Origin: Planctomycetota bacterium
Lineage (GTDB): Bacteria; Planctomycetota; Planctomycetia; Pirellulales; Pirellulaceae
Length of the DNA: 60,333 nt
Assembly: GCA_963204965.1 (NCBI GenBank)
Contig: CAUJKA010000463.1
Coordinates: forward strand, 1-60,333
Direction: 5' to 3'
A program made the translations under genes and the position numbers. The stretch's first letter is position 1, and every line of letters starts with the position of its first letter. This document shows, piece after piece, positions 42,615 through 52,300 of this stretch. The notes beneath the pieces were generated by a model that saw only the letters and a list, made by a program, of their open reading frames with translations, ran no database searches and had not been told where the DNA came from.

Positions 42615-44589
42615 CGTCACCTGCAAGTGCAGCAACTGCCAAACGGTACTCAAGTTTGCCGTTCAGGGTACATCGGAAACGGTTCGAGTCCAATGTCCTC
42701 GCTGCAAGCACAGCTTTAACGTCAAAGTTCGCAAGCCCGCTCAAGCGCAACCGCCTGCAAATCCGCTGGATCTACTAACACCGCAGGATCTTGGCGGGCC
42801 AGTTTATCCACCGAGCAACGCAGGTAGTCCGAGCTACCCGGCTTCTCCCTATCCACCAAGCTCAACTGGATATCCTCCTAGCTCAGCCGGTTATTCGCCG
42901 CCTTCGTCTAGCGGCTCCCATCCTTGGTCCGCGCCTGCTGCGCGAAGGTCAGGCAATCGATCTTCGTTGAAGCCGTTACTTTGGGCGCTGGGTGGCGTAG
43001 GCATTGCAGGTGTTATTGGCTTAGCTGGAGTTGGACTGTACTTGTCTCGCAACAAGATTGCCTCGATCGCTTCGGCCGCTTCCACTGCCATTGGACTCGA
43101 ATCACACGAAACGGTTGCAAAAGACTTGGAACGCCTTCGAAACCAAGTTGAAAGCGTCGGCTCGGCGATCCCAGAGGCAGATCGTTCAAACAAAGCTGAT
43201 GAACTCGAGAAGCGATTTGCACCTGACTTTGACGCCATAGCCCAACGATCCAAGCGATTGCCGATCAATCAAAAAACGATCAGCGATTTCTTGCAATTCC
43301 AGCAGGTCTCATCTGACTACCAGCGCCAGCTTAACCTGCATATCGCCAGTGGTTTGGCACCTAGCGGATTCTGGCATCTCGATCTGTCGAGCACTGATCC
43401 GTGGAAGACGATGTTGGTTAGGCTGAGCGACCGGGCCTTTACCGTCACAGCTTTTAGTAACGCTCTAACAGAGTATCCCGATCCTCGACAGTACAAAGGG
43501 ACTGACGTTGCTTGGACAGATGAAGATCGACGAGTCCTTGCGGCAACTTGGATGCAAGGTTCGGTGCTTGGAAAGTCGATCGCGACCGTGGGGCCTTTGA
43601 TCAACAGTTCCAACGTTTCTGACGAAGAACTGAAGCCGCTTTTTGATTTTATGGATCAGATTGCAGATCAAGGTCTTGAGCTTAGTAAACAACCATCGGC
43701 CCAAGGCAAAATCAGAATCAATGTCCCGAAAAACGCTCCCTACGAATTTAGAAAACGTAACTGCGATCAGGCGATAAGAATCCTCAGGGATGATTTGAAA
43801 AACTCCACGAATCAGGATCTAAGTTCTTTAAGCGCCGCCCTACAAGTTGCCGAAACGCTGGGAAGCGCCCTTGAGGATATTCAGTTTGGCGATATGAAGT
43901 CGATCGAACGAATCGCTCCCATCAGCATGTGGGAAGCATTTGTAAAAGATAGAGAACTAACCATTGCCAAAGAGCAGGAGTATAAGCTCGAACAAGAACG
44001 TAAACGTAAAGAGGAAGAAGAGAAGGAACGCAAGCGAATCGAAGCGGAAGAGAAGCGACAGCGCGAAGCCGAGGAGAAACGTCGCGCCGACGAGGAAGCG
44101 CGGGCTCGTCGTATGCAGGAGGAACAAAACAAACCTGCACCATCGAATCCTTCGGACGGTCGCGGAGGCGGCGGCGTTGGACCAGGACGCCCATTTGGTC
44201 CCGGACCGATGGGACCTGGACCGATGGGGCCGGGAGGTCGATTCGGTGGCGGCACTCCCAACGGAAATTCGGGCGGCCCACCGCCAAACTTTGGACTTGA
44301 GCAAGGTCCAGGAATGTCGCCTGGATTCACGCCAGGAAGTCCACCACCCATGTCGTCTAAGGCAATCACAATTGAAATTGCCGAAGTCAACGACAAACAA
44401 TTCGAAGCAATCAAAGCGGACCTAGAGAAATTCACTCATAAATCTTGGAACATGTCTAATAAACGCGTGTCCATTCAGATCAACGATTTCCTGCTACCAC
44501 TCAGCGAGGTTGAGGTGTACTTTCCGTCGCTCAAGATCATTTCCATCGACGAGAAGACTCGTACCCTTAAAGCAAGTCCGAAGAACTAA
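42607..44589 (+). CDS. zinc-ribbon, membrane and coiled-coil protein with Gly/Pro-rich linker
   Basis: The 660-residue protein begins with an MJ0042-type zinc ribbon (VTCKCSNCQTVLKF...VRVQCPRCKHSFNV), followed by a Pro/Ser/Tyr-rich linker, a membrane segment (LLWALGGVGIAGVIGLAGVGLYL) near 130, a long helical region, a charged coiled coil (KEQEYKLEQERKRKEEEEKERKR) at about 455-505, a Gly/Pro stretch, and a final alpha/beta domain with ITIEIAEVNDKQFEAIKADLEK. Similar multi-part proteins occur in planctomycetes and no function is known. Ribosome binding site AGGAG is inside the preceding gene. Confidence 0.8.
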   Translation: MADVTCKCSNCQTVLKFAVQGTSETVRVQCPRCKHSFNVKVRKPAQAQPPANPLDLLTPQDLGGPVYPPSNAGSPSYPASPYPPSSTGYPPSSAGYSPPSSSGSHPWSAPAARRSGNRSSLKPLLWALGGVGIAGVIGLAGVGLYLSRNKIASIASAASTAIGLESHETVAKDLERLRNQVESVGSAIPEADRSNKADELEKRFAPDFDAIAQRSKRLPINQKTISDFLQFQQVSSDYQRQLNLHIASGLAPSGFWHLDLSSTDPWKTMLVRLSDRAFTVTAFSNALTEYPDPRQYKGTDVAWTDEDRRVLAATWMQGSVLGKSIATVGPLINSSNVSDEELKPLFDFMDQIADQGLELSKQPSAQGKIRINVPKNAPYEFRKRNCDQAIRILRDDLKNSTNQDLSSLSAALQVAETLGSALEDIQFGDMKSIERIAPISMWEAFVKDRELTIAKEQEYKLEQERKRKEEEEKERKRIEAEEKRQREAEEKRRADEEARARRMQEEQNKPAPSNPSDGRGGGGVGPGRPFGPGPMGPGPMGPGGRFGGGTPNGNSGGPPPNFGLEQGPGMSPGFTPGSPPPMSSKAITIEIAEVNDKQFEAIKADLEKFTHKSWNMSNKRVSIQINDFLLPLSEVEVYFPSLKIISIDEKTRTLKASPKN

Positions 44590-44618
44590 CGTAAGCCACC
44601 GTCGCCAGATTTTGAAGT

Positions 44619-44856
44619 TGCGCTTTTCTGGGATTTCGGGCCGAAGGCCCAGCAATTTACCTAGCCCAGCCCATCGGGCTGGGTGATGAAGCTTGAGTAG
44701 GTTAACGGCCAACGGCCCGCCGGTTTGCGTGCAAACCGGCGGGCCGTTGGCCCTTTGTTTTTATGGCGAATTGCGTACCCAGCCCTTCAGGCTGGGCTAG
44801 GTAAACGGACAGGCCTTCGGCCTTAAATCCAAATATCACAACTTCAAAATCGCAAG
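44619..44856. repeat. composite inverted-repeat element around a perfect hairpin
   Basis: Left arm about 44619-44686 (GAAGTTGCGC ... GGGCCGAAGGCCC ... TTTACCTAGCCCAGCCCATC) and right arm about 44774-44856 are inverted copies of a roughly 70-base sequence: CTAGCCCAGCC, GGCCGAAGGCC and GAAGTTG all recur in complementary order. The arms flank the 21-base perfect stem at 44707-44752. GCCACCGTCGCCAG of another repeat family abuts on the left. Confidence 0.85.
44707..44758 (+). terminator. strong hairpin terminator after the zinc-ribbon gene
   Basis: A 21-base perfect stem (GGCCAACGGCCCGCCGGTTTG-type arm 44707-44727, partner 44732-44752) with loop CGTG is followed by a T-rich tail. It is 118 bases after the stop at 44589, inside the composite repeat element. 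It may serve the convergent minus-strand operon ending at 44904 too. Confidence 0.75.
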
Positions 44857-44903
44857 ACTGTGAACTTCAGGCTTCGGACTCCTTTGGATTGCAACATCAC
44901 TTC

Positions 44904-46937
44904 CTATGTGCCGCTGGGAAGTTCCCCGGCATTGGCCTTGCGAAGCTGATCCGACATTGCGGAAGCAACGTCTTCTTGGAGGTATTTCTGAAGCATTTCG
45001 CGAGTCGACTTGAACATGCGGTCGATCTGAATTTGTCCCGCGCGTGGCGGTGGATTGGCAGCCGCTTGGTCGAGGATCTTACGCTCCAAACTTCCCAATT
45101 CGTCGTTCATGTTATTGAAGTCGGGCAAATCACGCAATTTGTCGACAAACTTCGTAGCCTCTTCAAGCTTACCGTTCTTGAGCAGCAGCTTCGCCCGAGC
45201 GGCATAGAGATTACGTTTGCCAATCAGGTCCAAGATCTCGCTTTGATAACCGCGAACGATGGCTTCCGATTGAAGTCTTAGCGTGTCATCCAAAAGCTCG
45301 GCCGTGTCTATCTCCTGCAAGCCTGGAACGTACGGAAGCTTCGCCAAAACTGTATCGCCACTCTTGATGTAAAGAAGCATCAGAGGATTGTTAAGCTTGA
45401 TGGTCGTAGCAGGATCGATTGGTGCTTGGACAACCACCGGAGGCGCATCGGGCGGCTTGGGAACTGGCAGCCCCTCATCTTCAGCCTTCTTGACCAGAGC
45501 TTCGTACTCCTTTTGTGCTTGAGCAATCGCATCCCGTTTTGCTTGAATCAGTGCATCAAAACGCTGAGAACGAATGGTGTCGGGTAGTACACGAACCGAT
45601 TCTTCTGGCATCGGAACATGCACTCGACCGCGCCAATCGGTTCGGCCGATGAACTTGAACTCCTCGGTGAGGAAGTCCTTAGTGTAAAGGAAACAGCCAG
45701 GTTGAGACTTCTTCGTATTCCCGCGCACGACTACCTTAACATCGCTCTCTTCAACAGCCGGTCGAACTCGCAATAACAATCGGCTGGTTCGTCGGTTTTG
45801 CTTGCCTTGCAATCCTGGTCCACCTGAGTAGGTGTAGATGTTGGCTCGCATCTTAACTCCGTCACTTTCGGTAACGGCGCAGTAAGTGAAAGTCAGAGCT
45901 TGCAACAATAGAGGTACCCCGTTTCGATCATCGCGTCTAACAAACGGGTGTAGCACATCTCCAACGCGAATCCGCGCGGGGTTTACTTCACCTTCTTCAT
46001 TCTCGTCAACGATCAATCCACCTGCTTTGTGACGCAGTTCTGCCCAGCTCGTTCCCGCGTTGTCAACGCGAGCGACTGGAGCAAACGCGCGCTGCAATAG
46101 GTGTGATCCAAGATGAGGCAAACTGGCCCAATTGGACGATCCCGCTACAAACATGGGACCCAAGTGAACCACGGGGCAATCCAACTCACGGACGGCCAAT
46201 CGGAATTCATCTCCCTCCATCGTTACATTGACGAAGTAGATTTTGTCATGCTCGTTCAAGTACGATTCCGATTGCCAAGGAAGCATCGTGTGAAGCACAC
46301 GCGTCTTCCCAATGCCTTCGGATCGCCATCGAGGTATAAACGCAGCCGTAATCTTTTCGCCTTTGATTGAATCGATGATCGACTGATCGCCCTGGTCATC
46401 TACCTTCAACTTTGCCAAAAGCTTGGCGGTTGCTGAATCCGAAGGTAGATTAAGGCTGGCTGCGGTTGAAGTAATTGCAGCAAATGTCGAAGGTGATACG
46501 TAGACCTGGCTGACCGCATCGCCTGCCGCTTCGTAAGTGCGAGTCGTCTTTGTCTCAGTTTGTGTCGTTGAGACGATCAACACAAATTCGTTTCGAGAAA
46601 TATCAGCGATCGACAAGTCCTGCAATTTTCGCGATACGTCGCGGCTGAGTTGTTGGGGCAGTTCCATGCTTTGGATCTGCCAAGTCGCTTTGAAAGTTCG
46701 CTCAAGGTCAGCAGTGATGTCCGACATCAGTTTCGATTTGCTGCGATCAGAAACAGGTACTGAAGCATCGAAGTTGAACCAAAGCTTGACAACGTAGGGC
46801 GAAAACTCCCAGATTTTTATTTCTTGGGCTTTCGCGCTAGTACTACAAAAAAGCGAGCACCAGCAAACGATTGCAGTACCAATCGCAGTTATTGATCTTC
46901 GAATTGAAGACGACTCGATCATCAAAACTATCCTCAC
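44904..46937 (-). CDS. secreted protein of unknown function, planctomycete type
   Basis: I do not recognise a domain. The 677-residue protein starts with a signal peptide (SITAIGTAIVCWCSLFCSTSAKAQE) and follows with KIWEFSPYVVKLWFNFDASVPV and LERTFKATWQIQSMELP. A middle part has GPMFVAGSSNWASLP and RIRVGDVLHPFVRRDD, then KKSQPGCFLYTKDFLTEEFKFIGRTDWRGRV, and a coiled-coil/Pro segment (IAQAQKEYEALVKKAEDEGLPVPKPPDAPP). Its ATG overlaps the stop of the preceding gene by 4 bases (ATGA), so it is the third gene of a coupled set. Confidence 0.82.
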   Translation of the reverse strand: MRIVLMIESSSIRRSITAIGTAIVCWCSLFCSTSAKAQEIKIWEFSPYVVKLWFNFDASVPVSDRSKSKLMSDITADLERTFKATWQIQSMELPQQLSRDVSRKLQDLSIADISRNEFVLIVSTTQTETKTTRTYEAAGDAVSQVYVSPSTFAAITSTAASLNLPSDSATAKLLAKLKVDDQGDQSIIDSIKGEKITAAFIPRWRSEGIGKTRVLHTMLPWQSESYLNEHDKIYFVNVTMEGDEFRLAVRELDCPVVHLGPMFVAGSSNWASLPHLGSHLLQRAFAPVARVDNAGTSWAELRHKAGGLIVDENEEGEVNPARIRVGDVLHPFVRRDDRNGVPLLLQALTFTYCAVTESDGVKMRANIYTYSGGPGLQGKQNRRTSRLLLRVRPAVEESDVKVVVRGNTKKSQPGCFLYTKDFLTEEFKFIGRTDWRGRVHVPMPEESVRVLPDTIRSQRFDALIQAKRDAIAQAQKEYEALVKKAEDEGLPVPKPPDAPPVVVQAPIDPATTIKLNNPLMLLYIKSGDTVLAKLPYVPGLQEIDTAELLDDTLRLQSEAIVRGYQSEILDLIGKRNLYAARAKLLLKNGKLEEATKFVDKLRDLPDFNNMNDELGSLERKILDQAAANPPPRAGQIQIDRMFKSTREMLQKYLQEDVASAMSDQLRKANAGELPSGT

Positions 46938-49312
46938 TTACCTGCCGTAGCTACTTTGACGCGCCAACTCTTGATGCTCTGATAGAGCGAAATTGGCTGT
47001 TTGCTCACGCCTTCAATGTTCTTGCGGAGAACGAATCGATCCGTCACTTGCCAAAGCGGTAGTAGTGGCAAGTGATAATTGATGATGCGGTGCATGTCCT
47101 GCAGAGCATCACGAATCTCTTTCCAATTTCTCGCCGCTCGTACACGTTCCAAACCTTGTACCACAAACGGATTGCTACTGACCGCAAAGCTGCTCGCTCC
47201 CAACAGTCGCTCGATATCTGTGGCGGGCTCCCACATCGTCGTAATTACATAGATGAGATCGCATTCCTTCAACTGATCCGCAGGCGCGTCCGGAGGAAGT
47301 ACTTTGGATTCAGCGGGAACGCCAATAATCTCCCACTGTTGAATCATTGCTTGAACGGCGACTCTCGCGAATTCAAAGTCGGGACAGCCGATCACCAGCT
47401 TTTTCAATTCGGGCTTGGGCTGCCCCAGTTTTGCAGACGCTGCTTCGATCTCTTTCTCGGAAATCAAAACCAGTAGTTTCGCCAACTGTGGATTGTACGA
47501 GATTGGTTCGATTTCGTCGTTGTACGCATATGCCAGTGGATCTGACTCGCCGAGCCCCTTAGGAAACGGTCCACTGATCAATCGACCATCCAGCGGATCA
47601 CTGCTCTTGAGCAATTCTCCCTGTAGCATTGATTGCCGATTGGTGGCGTACATTAGAGCTCGTCGGAATTTCTCTTTGACCAGATAGGGATGTTCCGAAA
47701 GCGGTATCAGCATGTGCGTGGTTGGGAGAGCGTATGACATCGTCTGAAGACGTGATTCACTAGCCAATCTTTTCGCGTCGCTTGGGTAGAGCTGATCGAT
47801 CATATCGATATCGCCGCGGATAAGATCATTGATAGCTTCCTTGGGATCAGCATAAAAGATCTCTACGATCTCCATCGGCAAATTCGATCCTTGCGAATTG
47901 GGACCCTGCGCATTGGCTCCCTGCGCATTGGCTCCCTGCGCATTGGGACGCAATTTGAACGATGCCTCATTCTCAGTGAATGTCGGAGCAAGGTATGGCC
48001 CGGGAAGCGCGCCTGGTAAGGTGGGATCATCTGGAAGCGTCCATTGCAACAATGCATGCGGAAGCACATTGGGGCGTTGCAAATTGACAATCAGTTGCGT
48101 GCCTCCTGTGGCTTCAACTGAATCAAAGATTGCCGCCCAGGACGGGTCGTATTGAGGTGAATCGGGTGTGGCTTTATCAACCAAAATCTGCGCAAGTCCA
48201 AAAGCGTTGAGCGACTTTTGAATCTTGGGATCGATGGTCAAGATCAATTGCTTGCGATCATCGCTAAGGACATGCGACCCTAAAGCAAATGCGTAATCGC
48301 CGCCTTCATTGCCTGTTGCGCGAAATTGAAATAGAGGCTGAAATGACAAACCACCAGCTCGACGGCCTGCCCAATCCATCAAGCTACTAGGATCGATCTT
48401 TTGACCACAGCGTTGCATCACTCCAACGCGAACCAGCGGATAGATACGATTAATCTCTTCGAGTAACTTTTTGCTTTCCTCTAATTCAGGAAACATGCTG
48501 AGACTGACAGCCGCAGCTCGTTGTGCATCGCGATATCGCTTTGCCTTGAAGAACTGCTCAGCCTCGGATTGTTTGGCTCGAGCCTGATTCTCGATCTTCT
48601 GCTTCCACTCTTTGACGACATCGATTTCACCATAGGTATCCATCAGTCTTGTCAGTAGGGCCTTCGCTGATGCCAAATCGCCTTTCTTTTCGTAGTCTTC
48701 CACAAGAGTCCTGGCGATCCGATTCATGGCCGCCATAACATCTTTCTCGCGGAATGTCGGAGCCACGCGTCGCAACTCCTCAAGCGCAGACAGCATTTGT
48801 GCGTACTGCCCACCTTGGAAGCTCATCGTAAGGCTGCGCCACAGAAAATCCTGTCGCAACTCTTTTAGTCGCGGATAATTCGGATAGGCTCGCATCATGA
48901 AGCTAAGATTTTGAAACGCGCCGATAAAGTCTTTTTCTTCAAGCCTTGCCTGCGCCTCGCGCATGATCATGTCTTCGAACAATTCAATCTTCGCGATCGA
49001 CTTCCAAGCGATCTCGTACTTTCGCTCGGGAAACTTCATCAACACGACCTGGATTCTCTCAGCCGGTTGCGGATCCTTCGGAATGACTCGTCCTGGGAAA
49101 GGAATGATCATTACCTTGAACTCGCCAGGACCTGCCTCGTCGGTGAGATGAATGAGGTCAAAGGGACGTTGATCGATCAACGGACCGTCCTCGACCAACA
49201 TTTCGTCTTGAGCGATACATGGACCGGTTAACAAAGTGCTGGCAAGTGCAACCAAGATCGCTACACCCACCATCAATTTCTGGAAACAAGTGCGAAGCCC
49301 AGAGTGTTCCAT
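46934..49312 (-). CDS. TPR-containing periplasmic protein fused to a solute-binding family 5 domain
   Basis: The 792-residue protein has a signal peptide ending near IAQDE, a TPR-like helical region at about 100-290 (two to four repeats, FMMRAYPNYPRLKELRQ, AVSLSMFPELEESKKLLEEI), and then a domain that resembles the extracellular solute-binding protein family 5: VGVMQRCGQKIDPSSL, EIFYADPKEAINDLIRGDIDMIDQLYPSD, KFRRALMYATNRQSML, and PLLPLWQVTDRFV. No ABC permease or ATPase is adjacent. A tract of four 15-base units (N-A-Q-G-x repeats) lies at 47891-47950. The ATG overlaps the upstream gene by one base (TAATG). Confidence 0.85.
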   Translation of the reverse strand: MEHSGLRTCFQKLMVGVAILVALASTLLTGPCIAQDEMLVEDGPLIDQRPFDLIHLTDEAGPGEFKVMIIPFPGRVIPKDPQPAERIQVVLMKFPERKYEIAWKSIAKIELFEDMIMREAQARLEEKDFIGAFQNLSFMMRAYPNYPRLKELRQDFLWRSLTMSFQGGQYAQMLSALEELRRVAPTFREKDVMAAMNRIARTLVEDYEKKGDLASAKALLTRLMDTYGEIDVVKEWKQKIENQARAKQSEAEQFFKAKRYRDAQRAAAVSLSMFPELEESKKLLEEINRIYPLVRVGVMQRCGQKIDPSSLMDWAGRRAGGLSFQPLFQFRATGNEGGDYAFALGSHVLSDDRKQLILTIDPKIQKSLNAFGLAQILVDKATPDSPQYDPSWAAIFDSVEATGGTQLIVNLQRPNVLPHALLQWTLPDDPTLPGALPGPYLAPTFTENEASFKLRPNAQGANAQGANAQGPNSQGSNLPMEIVEIFYADPKEAINDLIRGDIDMIDQLYPSDAKRLASESRLQTMSYALPTTHMLIPLSEHPYLVKEKFRRALMYATNRQSMLQGELLKSSDPLDGRLISGPFPKGLGESDPLAYAYNDEIEPISYNPQLAKLLVLISEKEIEAASAKLGQPKPELKKLVIGCPDFEFARVAVQAMIQQWEIIGVPAESKVLPPDAPADQLKECDLIYVITTMWEPATDIERLLGASSFAVSSNPFVVQGLERVRAARNWKEIRDALQDMHRIINYHLPLLPLWQVTDRFVLRKNIEGVSKQPISLYQSIKSWRVKVATAGK

Positions 49313-52300
49313 TACTGTTGGCCTCCAACCGCATTAGTCGTCGAGCTCGTTGGGACTGCGGTAACCATAATGGCTCCCTCGTCCGTTCCCAGCAGGACTC
49401 TGCCATCAACAACCATTGGCGCGGTGCTAAGTGGTTGGCCAAGATCAGAACTTCCTAGGATTTCACCGCTGCTGCTATCGATGCTCCAAAGCTTTCCGGC
49501 CCGAGTCGAAATCAAGAAGTTGGAGCCCACCATCACGGGTTCGCCAACAATCTGTGAATTTGGAAACTCGATAGTCCACTTGGCTTTACCTTCACTATCG
49601 ATTCCTAGAAGCTTTTGATTAGTTTGCACCAATCCGATTTCGGCTCCTCCGAACGGACCCGCAACTAGCTTACCTTCAAGGACAGTACCTTTACTCTCTG
49701 CCAAGCTGGTTGAATTGAAGACCGATATTTCGTCGGCAGAACCACCGGCTTGTACGGCTACAACATTGCTTCCAACTATTGCCAACGGCCCGATGAGATT
49801 GTTCTCCACAGCTACGTCAGAAATCTGTCGCAAACTGTCTTTGGTATCCAGTCTGACAACTCTCTTGAGATCGCTGGCAATTACGATCGAGCGAGAATCA
49901 GCCAAATAAACCGGCTTGTTCCATTGAACCTTGGCGCTGGGCTTCAGTGCAGGTTGGTAAGGTGCACCGATTAAGCTGCCGGTAGTTGGATCAAACATGA
50001 CCAATTGACCGTTATCCAATCCAACGACCAACTTGTCACCAGCAAGTACCGCTTCGGAAGTTGGAGTGGCGGATCCAAAAGCGACATTCAAAAGTCTAAG
50101 CGGTGAGGTTCCCTCGTTGTAGAGTGCGAACTCTTTCGCGTTGGACCGATTTAACAGGATAGCCTGAGTCGGACTCAACCAAGTGGGATTCCCAAACCAG
50201 CGCATGCCAGCCGATTGGCTTGCCGAAGCTTCCGCTTTAGTGATCAACGGTTTGTTTGTAACTGAGTAATAGCTTCCGCTGGATGTGATTGCCGCAAACC
50301 CTTTCTGCTGCTTCTTAACAATCATCGAAACCGGTTCAGCAAGATCCAGCTTCCAATACTCCTTCCGATCAGAAGCTCCAATTGCACTGATTCTAACACC
50401 TTGATTGCCACGCAGACGTCGAGCGTGAAACAAGGTCTTACCAAACAGTTGAAGGGGAGCGACGAATTGGTCGCCTTCGTTTTCGCTCCAATCTCGCTTA
50501 AACGTTCCGGTAGATACGACTAAGTCAAACCGAGCCAACCGACCTTCGGCCAACCAAATCGAATTCTGATTGAAAGCCGTCCAAGTGAGTTTGGGAGTGT
50601 CCAGGTTCTTTGGAATCCTGGCCATCACGGTAACCTTGTCTTTTTCGTTATTGCTTTCCACATCCAGCGCTAACGTAGTTCCCAAATCGCTCTGTACCAA
50701 AACGCGAGTGCGGTCAATTGTCGGAGTTGCAATCACATTACCTTCGATAGCGATTGCATTCTGAACTGACGTCATTCCTTCATTGGCGGGCTGAAGGATG
50801 CGAATACGTGCAGCATCGTTGCTGATATTCTCGATCACGAACAGAAGGCCTTGGACCAGCACTGGCGGAACGGCGATGCTTCCTTGACGATGGCCAAGAT
50901 AAAACACTTCAGAACACGATCCACTTTGACGGTCCAGGAGATAGATGTTGGAGTGGTCCGCAGGTTGATAGACGTGTTTCTTACCTGCGACTACACATGG
51001 GCTAACATTGATTGATTGAGGCAGTTGCTTAACCCATTTCGTTTGCCCACTCACTGCATCCAGACTGTAGATCTTGCCCGAGTAGGTTGAAATGAAGAGA
51101 TCCTCTTTTTCAACGACGGGGGTCAAGATGGGCTCAGCAAAATCCAGACTCCACTTGCTGGCACCAGACTCGCCAGCCAAGCGATGAAGTCGTCCTGCTT
51201 CTGCTTCGGCAACTAGTACGTCCGAATTCGGCACGGCTTCCAGCCGCACAGGATAAGAATCCAATCCAATTCCGACATGCTTATTCCAAAGGACTTCGCC
51301 GCTGGCAGCATTGATTGCATACACAGAGCCTTTGACCTTGAAGTACAGGACTGTTCCTTCAAGTTCGGCAACCGGATTTCCTTCACGATTCGCAAATACA
51401 AACGACTTAGCGGCATCGGGCGATGGTTCGCCGAGCATCTTTGCTGTGCTGGTGAAGTCCTTCACTAAGCCACGTTGGGTGTCGGAAGCCTGTCGGACTC
51501 GCTTTACCAATTCAGCATTGGTCTCAAGCAGAGGATACTGATTGATGAGTTGCTTTCTGACATCATAAGCTTTTTGAACTTCCTTTTCTTCCAACAACTG
51601 ATCAATTTGCTTCAATGCCACTACCAGTTCATCGTCTCGTCGAATCTCTCTTTGAATTCGAGCGCGACTTTCTTCGATCTTGAGAAGCGTAGGGGCTTGC
51701 TGAGTTCTTTGCGTTGTACCCACAAATTTGGAATCGTTGATCATCTCCATCAACTTATCCATTTCGCTCATCAACTCTTTGCGTTGATCGGGCTCTTTTG
51801 AACTGTCCATTCGAGTTGCGAATTTCTCTGCCAGACTGACAAGTGCACCAGCCAAATCGGCTTGCTGATCGGCTAGACCAGGTTCATCGACGATCGTGGG
51901 CAATTGAGCTTCGGCAGTCTTGAAAGCAGTGATTGGGGCAGACCCTTCAATGTCCTTGCGGATGGCTGCCAAGACCGCGCGAATTCGAGCATACGAAGCC
52001 TTCTCGTGGCTCTTCCAACCATTGGCAAATGTCTGATATGCGCCTTTGGCCACATCGTACTGACGTTGTTCATAGGTATCGTCGGCAGCCTTGATCGCAT
52101 CATCAGCGCTGCCTTTACGCATCCAGTTCACCAGGAAGAATCCCGCAACGCAGACGATTCCTAAGATGACCGCCACGCCTAAGATTCGAAAGGAGTCCCA
52201 AGGGTTGGCACCCGCTTGAGCGATCGAGACCTTGTTGCCCGTGGGCGAACTATTTGACCGCGACGAACTGCGAGCCGGTGGGCGCGAGTCGAAACTAAAT

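Noticed and set aside
43881..44435. Long antisense frames over the zinc-ribbon gene
   Set aside because: They mirror the Gly/Pro and Glu/Arg low-complexity stretches of the real gene.
44619..44856. Insertion sequence
   Set aside because: There is no coding capacity for a transposase between the inverted arms.
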